A stretch of DNA of 64,000 nt, from contig NZ_CP024923.1 in NCBI RefSeq assembly GCF_002796605.1, forward strand, positions 310,001 to 374,000, in the 5' to 3' direction. The DNA comes from Sphingomonas psychrotolerans. GTDB lineage: Bacteria > Pseudomonadota > Alphaproteobacteria > Sphingomonadales > Sphingomonadaceae. Under the pieces are notes generated by a model. It was not told where the DNA came from. It saw nothing but the letters and a program-made list of their open reading frames with translations, and ran no database searches. Position numbers and translations under genes: made by a program. This document shows, piece by piece, positions 44,449-52,912 of the stretch (position 1 is the stretch's first letter; each line of letters starts with the position of its first letter).

Positions 44449-46038
44449 TCATTTCTTTTGCCGCGCCTTGATCGCCTTGAGGGTTTCGGGATCGGGGATC
44501 AGCGGCGACAGATCGGCGATCACTTCGTCCGCATCATTGAAGAGCGCGGCCGTCATGCCCGGTTCGCCGCGGTTGCCGGTCTTGAAGCCCGCCGAGGTAA
44601 ACCCTCCGGCGAAAAGCGGCATGATCACGAAGCCCTGATGGCCGCGCTTCTTCGCGAGCAATGCGGCATGCAGCGAATAGGCATCGAGGGCGACATCGCC
44701 GCTGGCGTAGAGGAACATTTGCTCCATCTGGAGCGAGCCTGCCGCCGGCTTGTCGATCTTGATCACCAGTTTGGACTTGTCGGTGCGCCAGACCTGCTTC
44801 GACACCGCCTGATAGCTGCTCGCCGGGTCCATCCCGGGGAGGAGCCAGAACAAGGTCTTGTTGTCGCTATCCTTGGCGAGGACCTCGGCGCGCCTGGTAT
44901 CGAGGCGCTCGCGCCACAGCGCTTCCGGATCACGCGCGAGGCCGCCAATCAGATCCGCGGGCGGGGCGCCGGCGCGGAGTCGGCGATTGGTCTCGACGAC
45001 GCTGCCGAACGAAGCGGCGACCCATTGCGAGCGCGCCGAGAACAAGCGGCGTGCGCCGGCAAGGTCACCGCTCGCCGCCATCTGAAGGATCGCGTGGAGA
45101 TCCAGCAGCTCGACGATCTCCGAACCTCCGGACTCGGGTTTGCCCTCGGTCCGCCGTTTGTCGAAATTGGCGCGTGCCGCCGCGATGCGTTCCGCGGCGA
45201 TATCGGCGTGCCCGGCCAGGGCATGGGTGACGGCCGCCTTGGCAAGCCACGCCGAATTGAGCAGATCGGGCCGGAAGCTGCGATCGAAGTCGACGAGCGC
45301 GTCGCGCACCTGCGCCGCCTCGGCGAATCGGCCCGCTTCTTCGAGACGATCGGCTTCGAGGCCCGATACGACGGCGGCGCTGCGGCTTCGCCATGTCAGA
45401 TAGCTGGTCTCCGCCTCTGACAGCGAGGGCCCGTCGAGAAGATATTGCGGCACGCCGAGCAAGCTTAGCACCGAGTGCCGGATCGCAGGGCTGCCGCGCA
45501 ATGCCACTTCACGGGCTTCGTCGGCGCGGTTCAGGCGATACAGGGCCGCGGCCTCGACCAGGTCCGAGGCGCGACCGCGCGAGCGCGCATAATAGGGATC
45601 GGCCATCAGGCCCGCGTTGCGCGCTTCCGCGCGCGCCAGCGCGGCGTCGGCTATCGCGGCTTCATATTTCTTCGCTTCGATGTGATGGACGGCACGGCCG
45701 AGGATCAGATCGACCCGGCGGGAGACATTACCTTCCATGCGCTCGCCCTCGATCAGCGGCGTGCATGCCGCAACGCCTTCCTCGGCGCGCTTTCGTTTCG
45801 ATGCATCGGCCGCCTCGGGGCGCGGCGCGAACAGGCCCAGCAACGTCACGGCGCCCAACAATCTCGCCGCCGACTCTCCCGTGGTCATGTTGTTCGGTTG
45901 ACCGTCGCATTGAAGATAGAGCGAGCCCGGCTTTTCCTCGTCTGGCCCGGCGCGACCCTCCGGAGCGGCATGAACGGGCGCCGCGATGACGCAGGCAATG
46001 GCGATTGCGCTCAGCGACGAGCGCGCGAAAGGCTTCAT
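44449..46038 (-). CDS. exported helical-repeat protein of unknown function
   Basis: A 529-residue protein that I do not recognise. It has a signal peptide (about 1-24, Met-Lys-Pro-Phe-Ala-Arg... to Val-His-Ala), two early cysteines (LQCDGQ, VAACTPL), and then a largely helical body with TPR-like pairs (ALARAEARNAGLMADPYYARSRG, AAALYRLNRADEAREVALRG, DRLEEAGRFAEAAQVRDALV). The C-terminal part has GFVIMPLFAGGFTSAGFKTGN, suggestive of a beta-containing end. It ends close to the convergent TolB-like gene. Possibly an envelope scaffold; no activity can be assigned. Confidence 0.7.
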   Translation of the reverse strand: MKPFARSSLSAIAIACVIAAPVHAAPEGRAGPDEEKPGSLYLQCDGQPNNMTTGESAARLLGAVTLLGLFAPRPEAADASKRKRAEEGVAACTPLIEGERMEGNVSRRVDLILGRAVHHIEAKKYEAAIADAALARAEARNAGLMADPYYARSRGRASDLVEAAALYRLNRADEAREVALRGSPAIRHSVLSLLGVPQYLLDGPSLSEAETSYLTWRSRSAAVVSGLEADRLEEAGRFAEAAQVRDALVDFDRSFRPDLLNSAWLAKAAVTHALAGHADIAAERIAAARANFDKRRTEGKPESGGSEIVELLDLHAILQMAASGDLAGARRLFSARSQWVAASFGSVVETNRRLRAGAPPADLIGGLARDPEALWRERLDTRRAEVLAKDSDNKTLFWLLPGMDPASSYQAVSKQVWRTDKSKLVIKIDKPAAGSLQMEQMFLYASGDVALDAYSLHAALLAKKRGHQGFVIMPLFAGGFTSAGFKTGNRGEPGMTAALFNDADEVIADLSPLIPDPETLKAIKARQKK

Positions 46039-46156
46039 TTGTCGATACTCCCCCTGTCCCCGGAGCGAGATTTGCAGGGCTGCACAAAGCTGTCAATCGC
46101 GCGAAGCGAGGCTGCGATGCCCCTGTGGAACGCAGGACGGCTGGCGGGTGGACGGC

Positions 46157-46894
46157 CTATCCGGCCGGCACGAAGCCGGTATTGCCCAGCCGGAGCCGGC
46201 GCAGGTCGACACCCATCTCGTCGCGGAAGCGCGCGACCGCCGCATCACCCAGCCGGCGCTGGATGGCGCGGTCGCCGCGTTTGAGCGCGTCGGTATAGGC
46301 GGCGTGCTGGACGAGGAAATTGAGGATGAAGGTCTCGGACATCTCCTGGCGCTGCGCCTCGCCGAGCGCCGCGTGGCCCGGATTGGCGGCAAGGATCGAA
46401 CGGACCTGCTCGCGCACCGCCAACGCCTGCGCGCGATTGCTGTCGGCACTATTCGCCATCACCCAGTTGAGTATCCAGTAGCTGGTCAGCGCATCGGCCA
46501 TATCGCCGGTGCGCAAGCCGTCGGCAGCGACGAGCTGCGACCAGTTCGCCACCGGATCGGTGCGCTCGATCGCCGCGGCCAGCGGGCGGGCATTGGCGAC
46601 GCCGATCTTCCCACCCATCGCGGCGATGAACTGCCGCCGTACGCGCGCGCTCACGGCGGGCGAAGGGCGATAGCTGGTCTGGGCGCGGGTGGTGGGGGGA
46701 TTTGCGGTCTTGCGCGTCGGGCGTGCAGGAGCGCCCGCGCGTGCCGGGCGCGTGCCGATCGCCGCGTCGATCCGCTGGCTGTTGAGAATGTCCGAAAGCA
46801 CATAATTGTTGGGCAGGACGGTGGGCATGTCCTGCGCCGCGGCGGGCGACGCGAGGCTCGTGAGAAGGGCCAGGATCGCGACGCGAAACGGCAT
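46157..46894 (-). CDS. secreted protein of the DUF6683-like group (paralogue A)
   Basis: A 245-residue exported protein. A signal peptide (about 1-20, ending Ala-Ala-Ala-Gln) is followed by a low-complexity Arg/Pro/Thr stretch and then a helical domain. Conserved blocks shared with the neighbour at 47113 are VSARVRRQF, ADGLRTGDMADALTSYW, RQEMSETFILNFL and DLRRLRLGNTGF. The grouping with DUF6683 is from memory and unverified. It faces away from its paralogue across a 218-base gap that must contain both promoters. Function unknown. Confidence 0.72.
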   Translation of the reverse strand: MPFRVAILALLTSLASPAAAQDMPTVLPNNYVLSDILNSQRIDAAIGTRPARAGAPARPTRKTANPPTTRAQTSYRPSPAVSARVRRQFIAAMGGKIGVANARPLAAAIERTDPVANWSQLVAADGLRTGDMADALTSYWILNWVMANSADSNRAQALAVREQVRSILAANPGHAALGEAQRQEMSETFILNFLVQHAAYTDALKRGDRAIQRRLGDAAVARFRDEMGVDLRRLRLGNTGFVPAG

Positions 46895-47112
46895 GCAATC
46901 ATCTCCCGTGGACCGATCTTTGCGGATGCTGATCTATCGGAAAGCCGCGGGGCGGGCGATGGCGCCCGACGCGTTTTCGGGGCGGTCAGTCGTCCGGGAT
47001 GCGGCGTGGCGCCGCTTTCGCGGGGCGAGGCGCGGGCGCCGGCGGGTGGCCCACGTGGCGTTCCGGCGTAATCATTGGGGCCCTTTTCGAGCGGGATCGG
47101 AGATTGTTCGGG

Positions 47113-47841
47113 ATGCGATATCGTCTTGCAGCTTTCGTGGTCCTGCTCGCCGGAGCGCCCGTGGCGGCGCAGGATTTTCCGGCTATCGGAAGCCAATATA
47201 TCGACTTCGGCGCCTCGATGGCGTCGGTCGGGCAGATGAACAATGTGCTGGGGGCGACGGTCCGCAGCCGGGCCGGGCGCCCGGCAAGCGCGCAGCCGCG
47301 CTCCAATGCGACGGCGAGCACGCGGTATCGCGGGTCTCCGGTGGTTTCGGCGAGGGTTCGCGCGCAATTCGGCGACTTCGTGGCAAAGGCGGACCCTGCC
47401 AATGCCGGCCGCTTGCGCAACGCCGTTCTGCAGCAGGATCTGCTGGGTGCGTGGGAAAAGCATGTCGCGGTCGACGGGCTGCGGCGCGGTGACGTGGCCG
47501 ATGCGATGGCGGCGTATTGGGTGCAGAACTGGCAGATCGCCAACAAGGTGCCGTTCGCCAGCCGGGCGCAGGTTCAGGCGGTGCGCGGGCAAGTGTCGCG
47601 GGCACTGGCGGCGAGCCCCGCCTTTGCGAAGCTGGATGATGCCGCGCGACAGGAGATGGCCGAGACCTTCATGCTCAATTTCGTCGCGCAAGGTTCGGCC
47701 TTTTCCGACGCCACCGCCCGGCGCGATGCCGGAGCCGCCGCCCGGCTCTCCGACGCTGCCGCCGCACGCTTTCGTCAGGGGATGAACCTCGACCTGCGGC
47801 GGCTCAGGCTGACTGCGGCGGGCTTCAGCGCAGACATATAA
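47113..47841 (+). CDS. secreted protein of the DUF6683-like group (paralogue B)
   Basis: A 242-residue exported protein with a signal peptide (about 1-20, ending Val-Ala-Ala-Gln) and a helical domain homologous over its full length to the divergently transcribed gene at 46157-46894: VSARVRAQF, VDGLRRGDVADAMAAYW, RQEMAETFMLNFV and DLRRLRLTAAGF. The N-terminal DFPAIGSQYIDFG differs from paralogue A. Start at 47113; earlier frame extension is not supported by a signal peptide. The two copies probably form a pair acting together in the envelope. Function unknown. Confidence 0.72.
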   Translation: MRYRLAAFVVLLAGAPVAAQDFPAIGSQYIDFGASMASVGQMNNVLGATVRSRAGRPASAQPRSNATASTRYRGSPVVSARVRAQFGDFVAKADPANAGRLRNAVLQQDLLGAWEKHVAVDGLRRGDVADAMAAYWVQNWQIANKVPFASRAQVQAVRGQVSRALAASPAFAKLDDAARQEMAETFMLNFVAQGSAFSDATARRDAGAAARLSDAAAARFRQGMNLDLRRLRLTAAGFSADI

Positions 47842-47855
47842 AGATATCTTTATAT
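47836..47855. promoter_or_regulatory. perfect 20-bp palindrome upstream of ahcY (candidate operator)
   Basis: ATATAAAGATATCTTTATAT is a perfect AT-rich palindrome in otherwise GC-rich DNA, 94 bases before the ahcY start and overlapping the end of the preceding gene. Its shape, an AAAGATATCTTT core, resembles operators reported for ArsR-family SAH-sensing regulators (SahR type) of SAM-cycle genes; this match is from memory. It could also overlap the ahcY promoter. Confidence 0.6.
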
Positions 47856-47949
47856 CTGACTTGCGCATTCCCATCCGACGTTGTAGGGCGCGCCAATCGC
47901 GGCCGGCGAGTCCGGCGCGCCGACCCTTTTACTGCTGGAGATTCAGCCC

Positions 47950-49365
47950 GTGGCTACCGTGCTCGACAAGACCGATTACGTCATCAAGGACATCGAACTC
48001 GCCGCTTTCGGCCGCAAGGAAATCGAAATCGCCGAGACCGAGATGCCGGGCCTGATGAGCCTGCGCGACGAATTCGGCGCGTCGCAGCCCCTCAAGGGCG
48101 CGCGGATCACCGGTTCGCTCCACATGACGATCCAGACCGCAGTGCTGATCGAGACGCTGACCGCGCTCGGCGCGCAGGTCCGCTGGGCGACCTGCAACAT
48201 CTTCTCGACGCAGGACCATGCCGCCGCCGCGATCGCCGCGACCGGCGTGCCGGTGTTCGCAGTGAAGGGCGAGAGCCTGGCTGATTATTGGGACTATGTC
48301 GGCGACATCTTCAACTGGGGCGCCGACAGCGACGGCACCACCGCCAACATCATCCTCGACGATGGCGGCGACGCGACGATGTTCGCGCTGTGGGGCGCCA
48401 AGCTCGAAGCCGGCGCGACTTTGGGCGAGCCGGAGAATGACGAGGAAGTCGAGTTCCAGCGCGCGCTGAAGGCGTTCATCGCGAAGTATCCCGGCTATCT
48501 GACCGAGACGGTCAAGAATCTGAAGGGCGTTTCGGAAGAGACCACCACCGGCGTTCACCGCCTGTACGAGATCGCCAAGAAGGGCGAGCTGCCGTTCCCG
48601 GCGATCAACGTCAACGACAGCGTCACCAAGTCGAAGTTCGACAATCTTTACGGCTGCAAGGAATCGCTGGTCGACGCGATCCGCCGCGCCACCGACGTGA
48701 TGCTCGCCGGCAAGGTCGCCTGCGTCGCCGGCTTCGGTGACGTCGGCAAGGGCAGCGCCCAGTCGCTTCGCAACGGCGGCGCGCGCGTGATGGTCACCGA
48801 AGTCGATCCGATCTGCGCATTGCAGGCGGCGATGGAGGGCTTCGAAGTCGTGACGATGGAAGAGGCCGTCCAGCGCGCCGACATCTTCTGCACCGCGACC
48901 GGCAATGCCGATGTGATCACCGCCGATCACATGAAGGCGATGAAGCCAATGGCGATCGTCTGCAACATCGGCCATTTCGACAGCGAGATCCAGATCGCCG
49001 CGCTCAGTAACTACGAGTGGGACGAAGTGAAGCCGGGCACCGACCTGGTCAAATTCCCCGACGGCAAGCAGATCATCATCCTCGCCAAGGGCCGCCTCGT
49101 GAACCTGGGCTGCGCCACCGGCCACCCGTCATTCGTGATGTCGGCGTCGTTCACCAACCAGACGCTGGCGCAGATCGAGCTCTTCACCAAGGGCGAGAAC
49201 TATCAGAACCAGGTCTATGTGCTTCCGAAGCATCTCGATGAGAAGGTCGCGGCTTTGCACCTCGAGAAGCTCGGCGTGAAGCTGTCGAAGCTGACGAGCA
49301 AGCAGGCCGGCTATATCGGCGTGCCGGTCGAAGGGCCGTTCAAGCCGGATCATTATCGCTACTGA
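47950..49365 (+). CDS. ahcY: adenosylhomocysteinase
   Basis: A 471-residue NAD-dependent enzyme hydrolysing S-adenosylhomocysteine to homocysteine and adenosine, thereby keeping SAM methylation going. The NAD-binding motif is [17 protein letters not shown]; substrate-domain blocks include [38 protein letters not shown] and the C-terminal KPDHYRY with the tetramer-completing Lys/Tyr. Length includes the insertion typical of many proteobacterial forms. It starts with GTG at 47950 after CTGGAG and ends before a good terminator. Single gene with its own candidate operator. Confidence 0.97.
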   Translation: MATVLDKTDYVIKDIELAAFGRKEIEIAETEMPGLMSLRDEFGASQPLKGARITGSLHMTIQTAVLIETLTALGAQVRWATCNIFSTQDHAAAAIAATGVPVFAVKGESLADYWDYVGDIFNWGADSDGTTANIILDDGGDATMFALWGAKLEAGATLGEPENDEEVEFQRALKAFIAKYPGYLTETVKNLKGVSEETTTGVHRLYEIAKKGELPFPAINVNDSVTKSKFDNLYGCKESLVDAIRRATDVMLAGKVACVAGFGDVGKGSAQSLRNGGARVMVTEVDPICALQAAMEGFEVVTMEEAVQRADIFCTATGNADVITADHMKAMKPMAIVCNIGHFDSEIQIAALSNYEWDEVKPGTDLVKFPDGKQIIILAKGRLVNLGCATGHPSFVMSASFTNQTLAQIELFTKGENYQNQVYVLPKHLDEKVAALHLEKLGVKLSKLTSKQAGYIGVPVEGPFKPDHYRY

Positions 49366-49764
49366 GGCTTTCGAGCATCAGTTGAAAACGGGCCGCGTCT
49401 CCACCGGGAGGCGCGGCTCTTTTTCGTTTCAGCAACCACAAGGTGTTGCAGCAGCGCTATCTTATCACGGCCGCCAACGGTGTTGCATTGCAGCGGATCG
49501 GAAACACGACAGAACGTAACGAGCACGAAGTTGGGTAGTTTGTGCAGCACATCAAGGCCAGACTGTTCTGACGATCCGCTGCGTCGCAAGGTGCGCGGTA
49601 CTGCGTAATAGGGGGAAGGGCTTGGCGCGAGCGGGCCTTTTTGCGTGGTGCGCGGTGGAACGTCGACCGCTCCAGTCCACCGATCCGGCATTTGCTTCGG
49701 ACCGTCGCGTCGACCCTGCGGCGGTTGGTGCTGAGCAGGCGCTTGCTTCGTTGCTGCCTGGATT
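49366..49764. other. 399-base gap after ahcY
   Basis: Apart from the ahcY terminator at 49392-49424, I see no convincing gene or motif here. Minus-strand open frames across it have Arg/Pro/Ser-rich compositions typical of chance frames. Confidence 0.5.
49392..49424 (+). terminator. rho-independent terminator of ahcY
   Basis: An 11-bp stem with one G-T pair (GCCGCGTCTCC / GGGAGGCGCGGC, 49392-49417) is followed by TCTTTTT. Located 27 bases after the ahcY stop. Confidence 0.85.
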
Positions 49765-50013
49765 GTGAGAGATGAAGCGAGCCACGATGCCGGGCACGCA
49801 CGCGAACGGATCGCCGAGATCTTGCGTACGGCCATGGGCGCCCCCGAAGAGGATGGGCTGGAAGACGAGACGCGGCGGCTGATGCTGCATCTCTCGGTCG
49901 ACCAGCCCGACGAGGCCGTTCCGGCGCCGGAACTCGCGACGCTTCCCATTTCCGCACGCATGCCTCTGCTGCAGCGTCTGTTGCGCAAGCCAAATGGAGA
50001 CATGGGCGCCTAG
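49765..50013 (+). CDS. small hypothetical protein, 82 residues
   Basis: An 82-residue, charge-rich protein beginning at GTG. Third codon positions are mostly G or C, as in real genes of this genome, while the opposite frames look like chance. A helical segment (ARERIAEILRTAMGA) and a C-terminal SARMPLLQRLLRK stretch are seen; no domain, signal or membrane span. It is the gene just before divL, on the same strand, 80 bases away. Not recognised. Confidence 0.45.
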   Translation: MRDEASHDAGHARERIAEILRTAMGAPEEDGLEDETRRLMLHLSVDQPDEAVPAPELATLPISARMPLLQRLLRKPNGDMGA

Positions 50014-50093
50014 ACCACCAAGTCGCTTTCCGATCCGCCAGGCTTTGCCTAAGGAATGGCGATGATGGCACAGCGAAGCCGTGGAGTGGCCGG

Positions 50094-52430
50094 TTGATCG
50101 AGCTTCCGCAATCGGCGGCGATAGTGGCGGGGGCGGTGCTGGCCGTGCTGCTGCTCGGCGCGACGTGGATGCTGTTCGCTGGCCTGCGGGCACGTGCGCA
50201 AGCGCGCGAGGCGATCGATCGCAACACCCGCCTGACGGGGTTGCTGGCCAATTCGCCGGCACAGGCGATGATCGTCCGCCCCGATGGACGAGTCGAGGTT
50301 CCGCGGCGGCTGGCCGATTGGCTGGGCCTCGATCTGCTGCCCCGAGAGCTTTCGGACCTTGCCGGGATCGAAAGCGGTCTCGTCGCCGGCGACGCCGAGG
50401 CGCTCGAAAATTACGTGACCGCCGCGCAGAAAGCCGGGCAGCCGTTCAGCCTGGCGGTTCGCGCGCAGGGGGCCGAGCGCGCGCTGCTGGTGATCGGCGA
50501 GCGTGTCCCCGATGGCGCGCGCGGACAAAGCGGCGTGGTTCTGTGGTTCCTCGACGCGACCGAGAGCCAGAGCGAGATCGACCGGCTGCAGCATGAGACC
50601 ACGCGGCTGCGCGCTGCCTTCGATGCGCTTACCGCGCTGATCGAAGCGGCGCCGATGCCGATGTGGTATCGCGGACCCGATCTGAAGCTGCTGATGGTCA
50701 ATTCGGCCTATGTCAGCGCCGTCGAGGGCGGCGACAGCGAGGAGGTGGTGGCGCACGGGCTTGAGCTGGTCGAAGGCGCCGGACTAGGCGGGCCGCTCGC
50801 CAATGCCGCAATCGCGCGCGATACCGGCGAGGCACAGACCACCGCCATGCCTGCGACGATCGGCGGCGCGCGGCGGATGCTGCGGCTCCACGACGTGCCG
50901 CTGCCGACCGGCGGGGTCGCCGGCTTCGCGGTGGACATCGAAGATTACGAGCAGATGCGCGGCGGATTGAAGCGCTTCGGCGAGGCCCAGCGGGCGATGC
51001 TCGACCGGCTTTCGGCGGGCGTCGCGCAGTTCGCGCCCGATCGCAGCCTCGCTTTCTGCAACCAGCCGTTTCGCCGCATGTTCGCGATGAAGGTCGAGTG
51101 GCTGGCCGACCGCCCCGAATTCGACCGGGTGCTCGATCGGATGCGCGAGGCCAACCGCGTACCCGAAGTTCGTGACTATCCGGCGTGGAAGGCCGAGCGG
51201 CGCGAATGGTTCACTGCGCCCGACGCCGTGGAGGAGACGTGGAGCGTCGCCGGCACGCATCTGCGCGTCGTCGCGCAGCCGCTGCCCGAGGGCGGGCTGC
51301 TGCTGATCTTCGAGGATCGCACCCAGCAATTCGAGCTGCAGCGCGAGCATGGCGAGATGCAGCAGGTACGGACTGCGACGCTCGAGAGCCTCGCCGAGGC
51401 GGTCGGCGTGTTCGGCAAGGGGCGGCTCCAGCTGTGGAATCGCAAATTCCGCCAGGTGTGGGGCTTCGAGGATGCGTTCCTCGACGGGCATCCGCAGATC
51501 GGCCAATTGGTCAAGGCAGTGGGGTCGAAGCTAGCCAATCCGGGGCGTGCCGAAGTGCTGGGCGACCTGATCCGGCTGGCGGCGAAGGACCGGCAGACGC
51601 GCGGGAGCACCGTAGCGTTCGCCGACGGGCGGCATTTCGACGTGACCGCGGTGCCGCTGCCCGACGGCAACGCACTGGTGACGATGCTCGACACCACCGA
51701 CCATCACCGCGCCGAGCGGGCGCTGCGCGATCGCAACGAGGCGCTAGTCGCCGCGGACCGGGTGAAGACCGCATTCGTCGCCAATATGAGCTACGAGCTG
51801 CGCACGCCGCTGACCTCGATCAAGGGCTTCACCGAGATGCTGCACGGCGGGTTTGCCGGGCGGCTGACCAAAAATGCCGTCGAATATACCGAGGCGATCC
51901 TGACGTCGGTCGACCGGCTGAGCGCATTGGTCGACGACGTGCTCGACTTGACCCAGAGCGAAGGCGCGCCGCTGGAGAAGGTGCCGGTCGATCTCGAACT
52001 GGCCGCCAACGCCGCCGCCGAGGCGATCGCGCCGCTCGCCAAGGCCAAGAAGATCGACCTGGTGGTCGAGGATGCGGGGACGGCAGGGACTGTGACCGGC
52101 GACCTGCGGCGGCTGCGGCAAGTGATCGAGCATCTGTTGCGCCACGCAGTGGCTTGCACGCCCGAGGACGGGCGAGTGCTGCTCCACCTCGACGGCAACG
52201 ATCGCGTGGCGCGGGTGATCGTCTCGGACGATGGGCCGGGGATGAGCCGCGACGCAGTGCGCCGCGCGTTCGACAGTTTCGCGCAGCACGGGATTTCGCG
52301 GAGCGGCGAGCGGGCGCTGGGCCTCGGCATGCCGCTGGCACGGCAGTTCGTCGAGGCGCATGGCGGACGGATCGAATTGATCTCCGAGCCCGGCGAGGGG
52401 ACTCTGGTAACGGTGGAGTTGCCGCGGTGA
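50094..52430 (+). CDS. divL: DivL-type cell-cycle sensor (tyrosine in place of the phospho-acceptor histidine)
   Basis: A 778-residue inner-membrane kinase-like protein. One membrane segment (about residues 5-28), several PAS-type domains (about 45-170, 180-300, 310-430, 430-545), then a HisKA-like domain where the usual His is Tyr567 (MSYELRTPLTSIKGF), then a degenerate ATPase domain: the N-box Asn is His684 (HLLRHAVACTP), while SDDGPGMS and ALGLGMPLA boxes remain. The Tyr variant is the hallmark of Caulobacter DivL, which binds DivK and controls CckA and so CtrA. Start is TTG at 50094 with GGAG upstream; no ATG fits. Followed by tsaE, amgK, murU. Confidence 0.9.
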   Translation: MIELPQSAAIVAGAVLAVLLLGATWMLFAGLRARAQAREAIDRNTRLTGLLANSPAQAMIVRPDGRVEVPRRLADWLGLDLLPRELSDLAGIESGLVAGDAEALENYVTAAQKAGQPFSLAVRAQGAERALLVIGERVPDGARGQSGVVLWFLDATESQSEIDRLQHETTRLRAAFDALTALIEAAPMPMWYRGPDLKLLMVNSAYVSAVEGGDSEEVVAHGLELVEGAGLGGPLANAAIARDTGEAQTTAMPATIGGARRMLRLHDVPLPTGGVAGFAVDIEDYEQMRGGLKRFGEAQRAMLDRLSAGVAQFAPDRSLAFCNQPFRRMFAMKVEWLADRPEFDRVLDRMREANRVPEVRDYPAWKAERREWFTAPDAVEETWSVAGTHLRVVAQPLPEGGLLLIFEDRTQQFELQREHGEMQQVRTATLESLAEAVGVFGKGRLQLWNRKFRQVWGFEDAFLDGHPQIGQLVKAVGSKLANPGRAEVLGDLIRLAAKDRQTRGSTVAFADGRHFDVTAVPLPDGNALVTMLDTTDHHRAERALRDRNEALVAADRVKTAFVANMSYELRTPLTSIKGFTEMLHGGFAGRLTKNAVEYTEAILTSVDRLSALVDDVLDLTQSEGAPLEKVPVDLELAANAAAEAIAPLAKAKKIDLVVEDAGTAGTVTGDLRRLRQVIEHLLRHAVACTPEDGRVLLHLDGNDRVARVIVSDDGPGMSRDAVRRAFDSFAQHGISRSGERALGLGMPLARQFVEAHGGRIELISEPGEGTLVTVELPR

Positions 52431-52440
52431 GAGACCTTCC

Positions 52441-52465
52441 AATCCCCCTCCGGGGAGGAGGATTT
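52441..52465. repeat. CCTCC-type palindrome, copy 3
   Basis: AATCCcCCTCC / GGGGAGGaGGATT forms a near-perfect palindrome just after divL. Its right arm also gives the AGGAGG that could act as ribosome site for tsaE (GTG at 52469), so folding might limit tsaE translation. Confidence 0.45.
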
Positions 52466-52468
52466 TAG

Positions 52469-52912
52469 GTGTTGCTCGCTTCGCCCGAAGCCTCGCTGGC
52501 GCTGGGTGCGGCGCTGGCGGAGCTGGTCCGCCCAGGCGACGTGATTGCGCTGTCCGGCCCGCTCGGCGCCGGCAAGACCAGCATCGCGCGGGGCCTGCTC
52601 GCAGCCTTGGGGCTGGAAGAGGAGGCGCCGAGCCCGAGCTTTGCGATCGTTCAGCCCTATGACCGGCCCGAGGTGCGGTTTCCGGTGCTGCACGTCGATC
52701 TCTATCGCATCGAGCATGCGGACGAAGCGGAGGAACTCGGGCTCGACGATGCGCGTGCCGATTCGCTGCTGGTGGTCGAATGGCCCGAGCGGCTGGGCGA
52801 CGCATATTGGCGCGATGCGCTGTGGCTCAGCCTGGAACCGACGCCGGACGGCGCGCGTGTCTTGACAGCGAAGGTGCCGGCGGCATGGAGGGACCGATGG
52901 CCCCTGATATGA
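52469..52912 (+). CDS. tsaE: tRNA threonylcarbamoyladenosine biosynthesis ATPase TsaE
   Basis: A 147-residue ATPase needed with TsaB and TsaD to make t6A37 in tRNAs reading ANN codons. Walker A GPLGAGKTS (residues 30-38), the family's FPVLHVDLYRIEHADEAEELG with the Walker-B-like Asp, and the VVEWPERLG motif with the catalytic Trp/Glu. The start is GTG at 52469. It ends by overlapping the next gene. The divL-tsaE-amgK-murU order is conserved in alphaproteobacteria. Confidence 0.93.
   Translation: MLLASPEASLALGAALAELVRPGDVIALSGPLGAGKTSIARGLLAALGLEEEAPSPSFAIVQPYDRPEVRFPVLHVDLYRIEHADEAEELGLDDARADSLLVVEWPERLGDAYWRDALWLSLEPTPDGARVLTAKVPAAWRDRWPLI

Noticed and set aside
49359..50262. Several minus-strand frames (214-264 residues) after ahcY
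   Set aside because: Ser/Arg/Pro-rich chance frames, one of which crosses the ahcY terminator.
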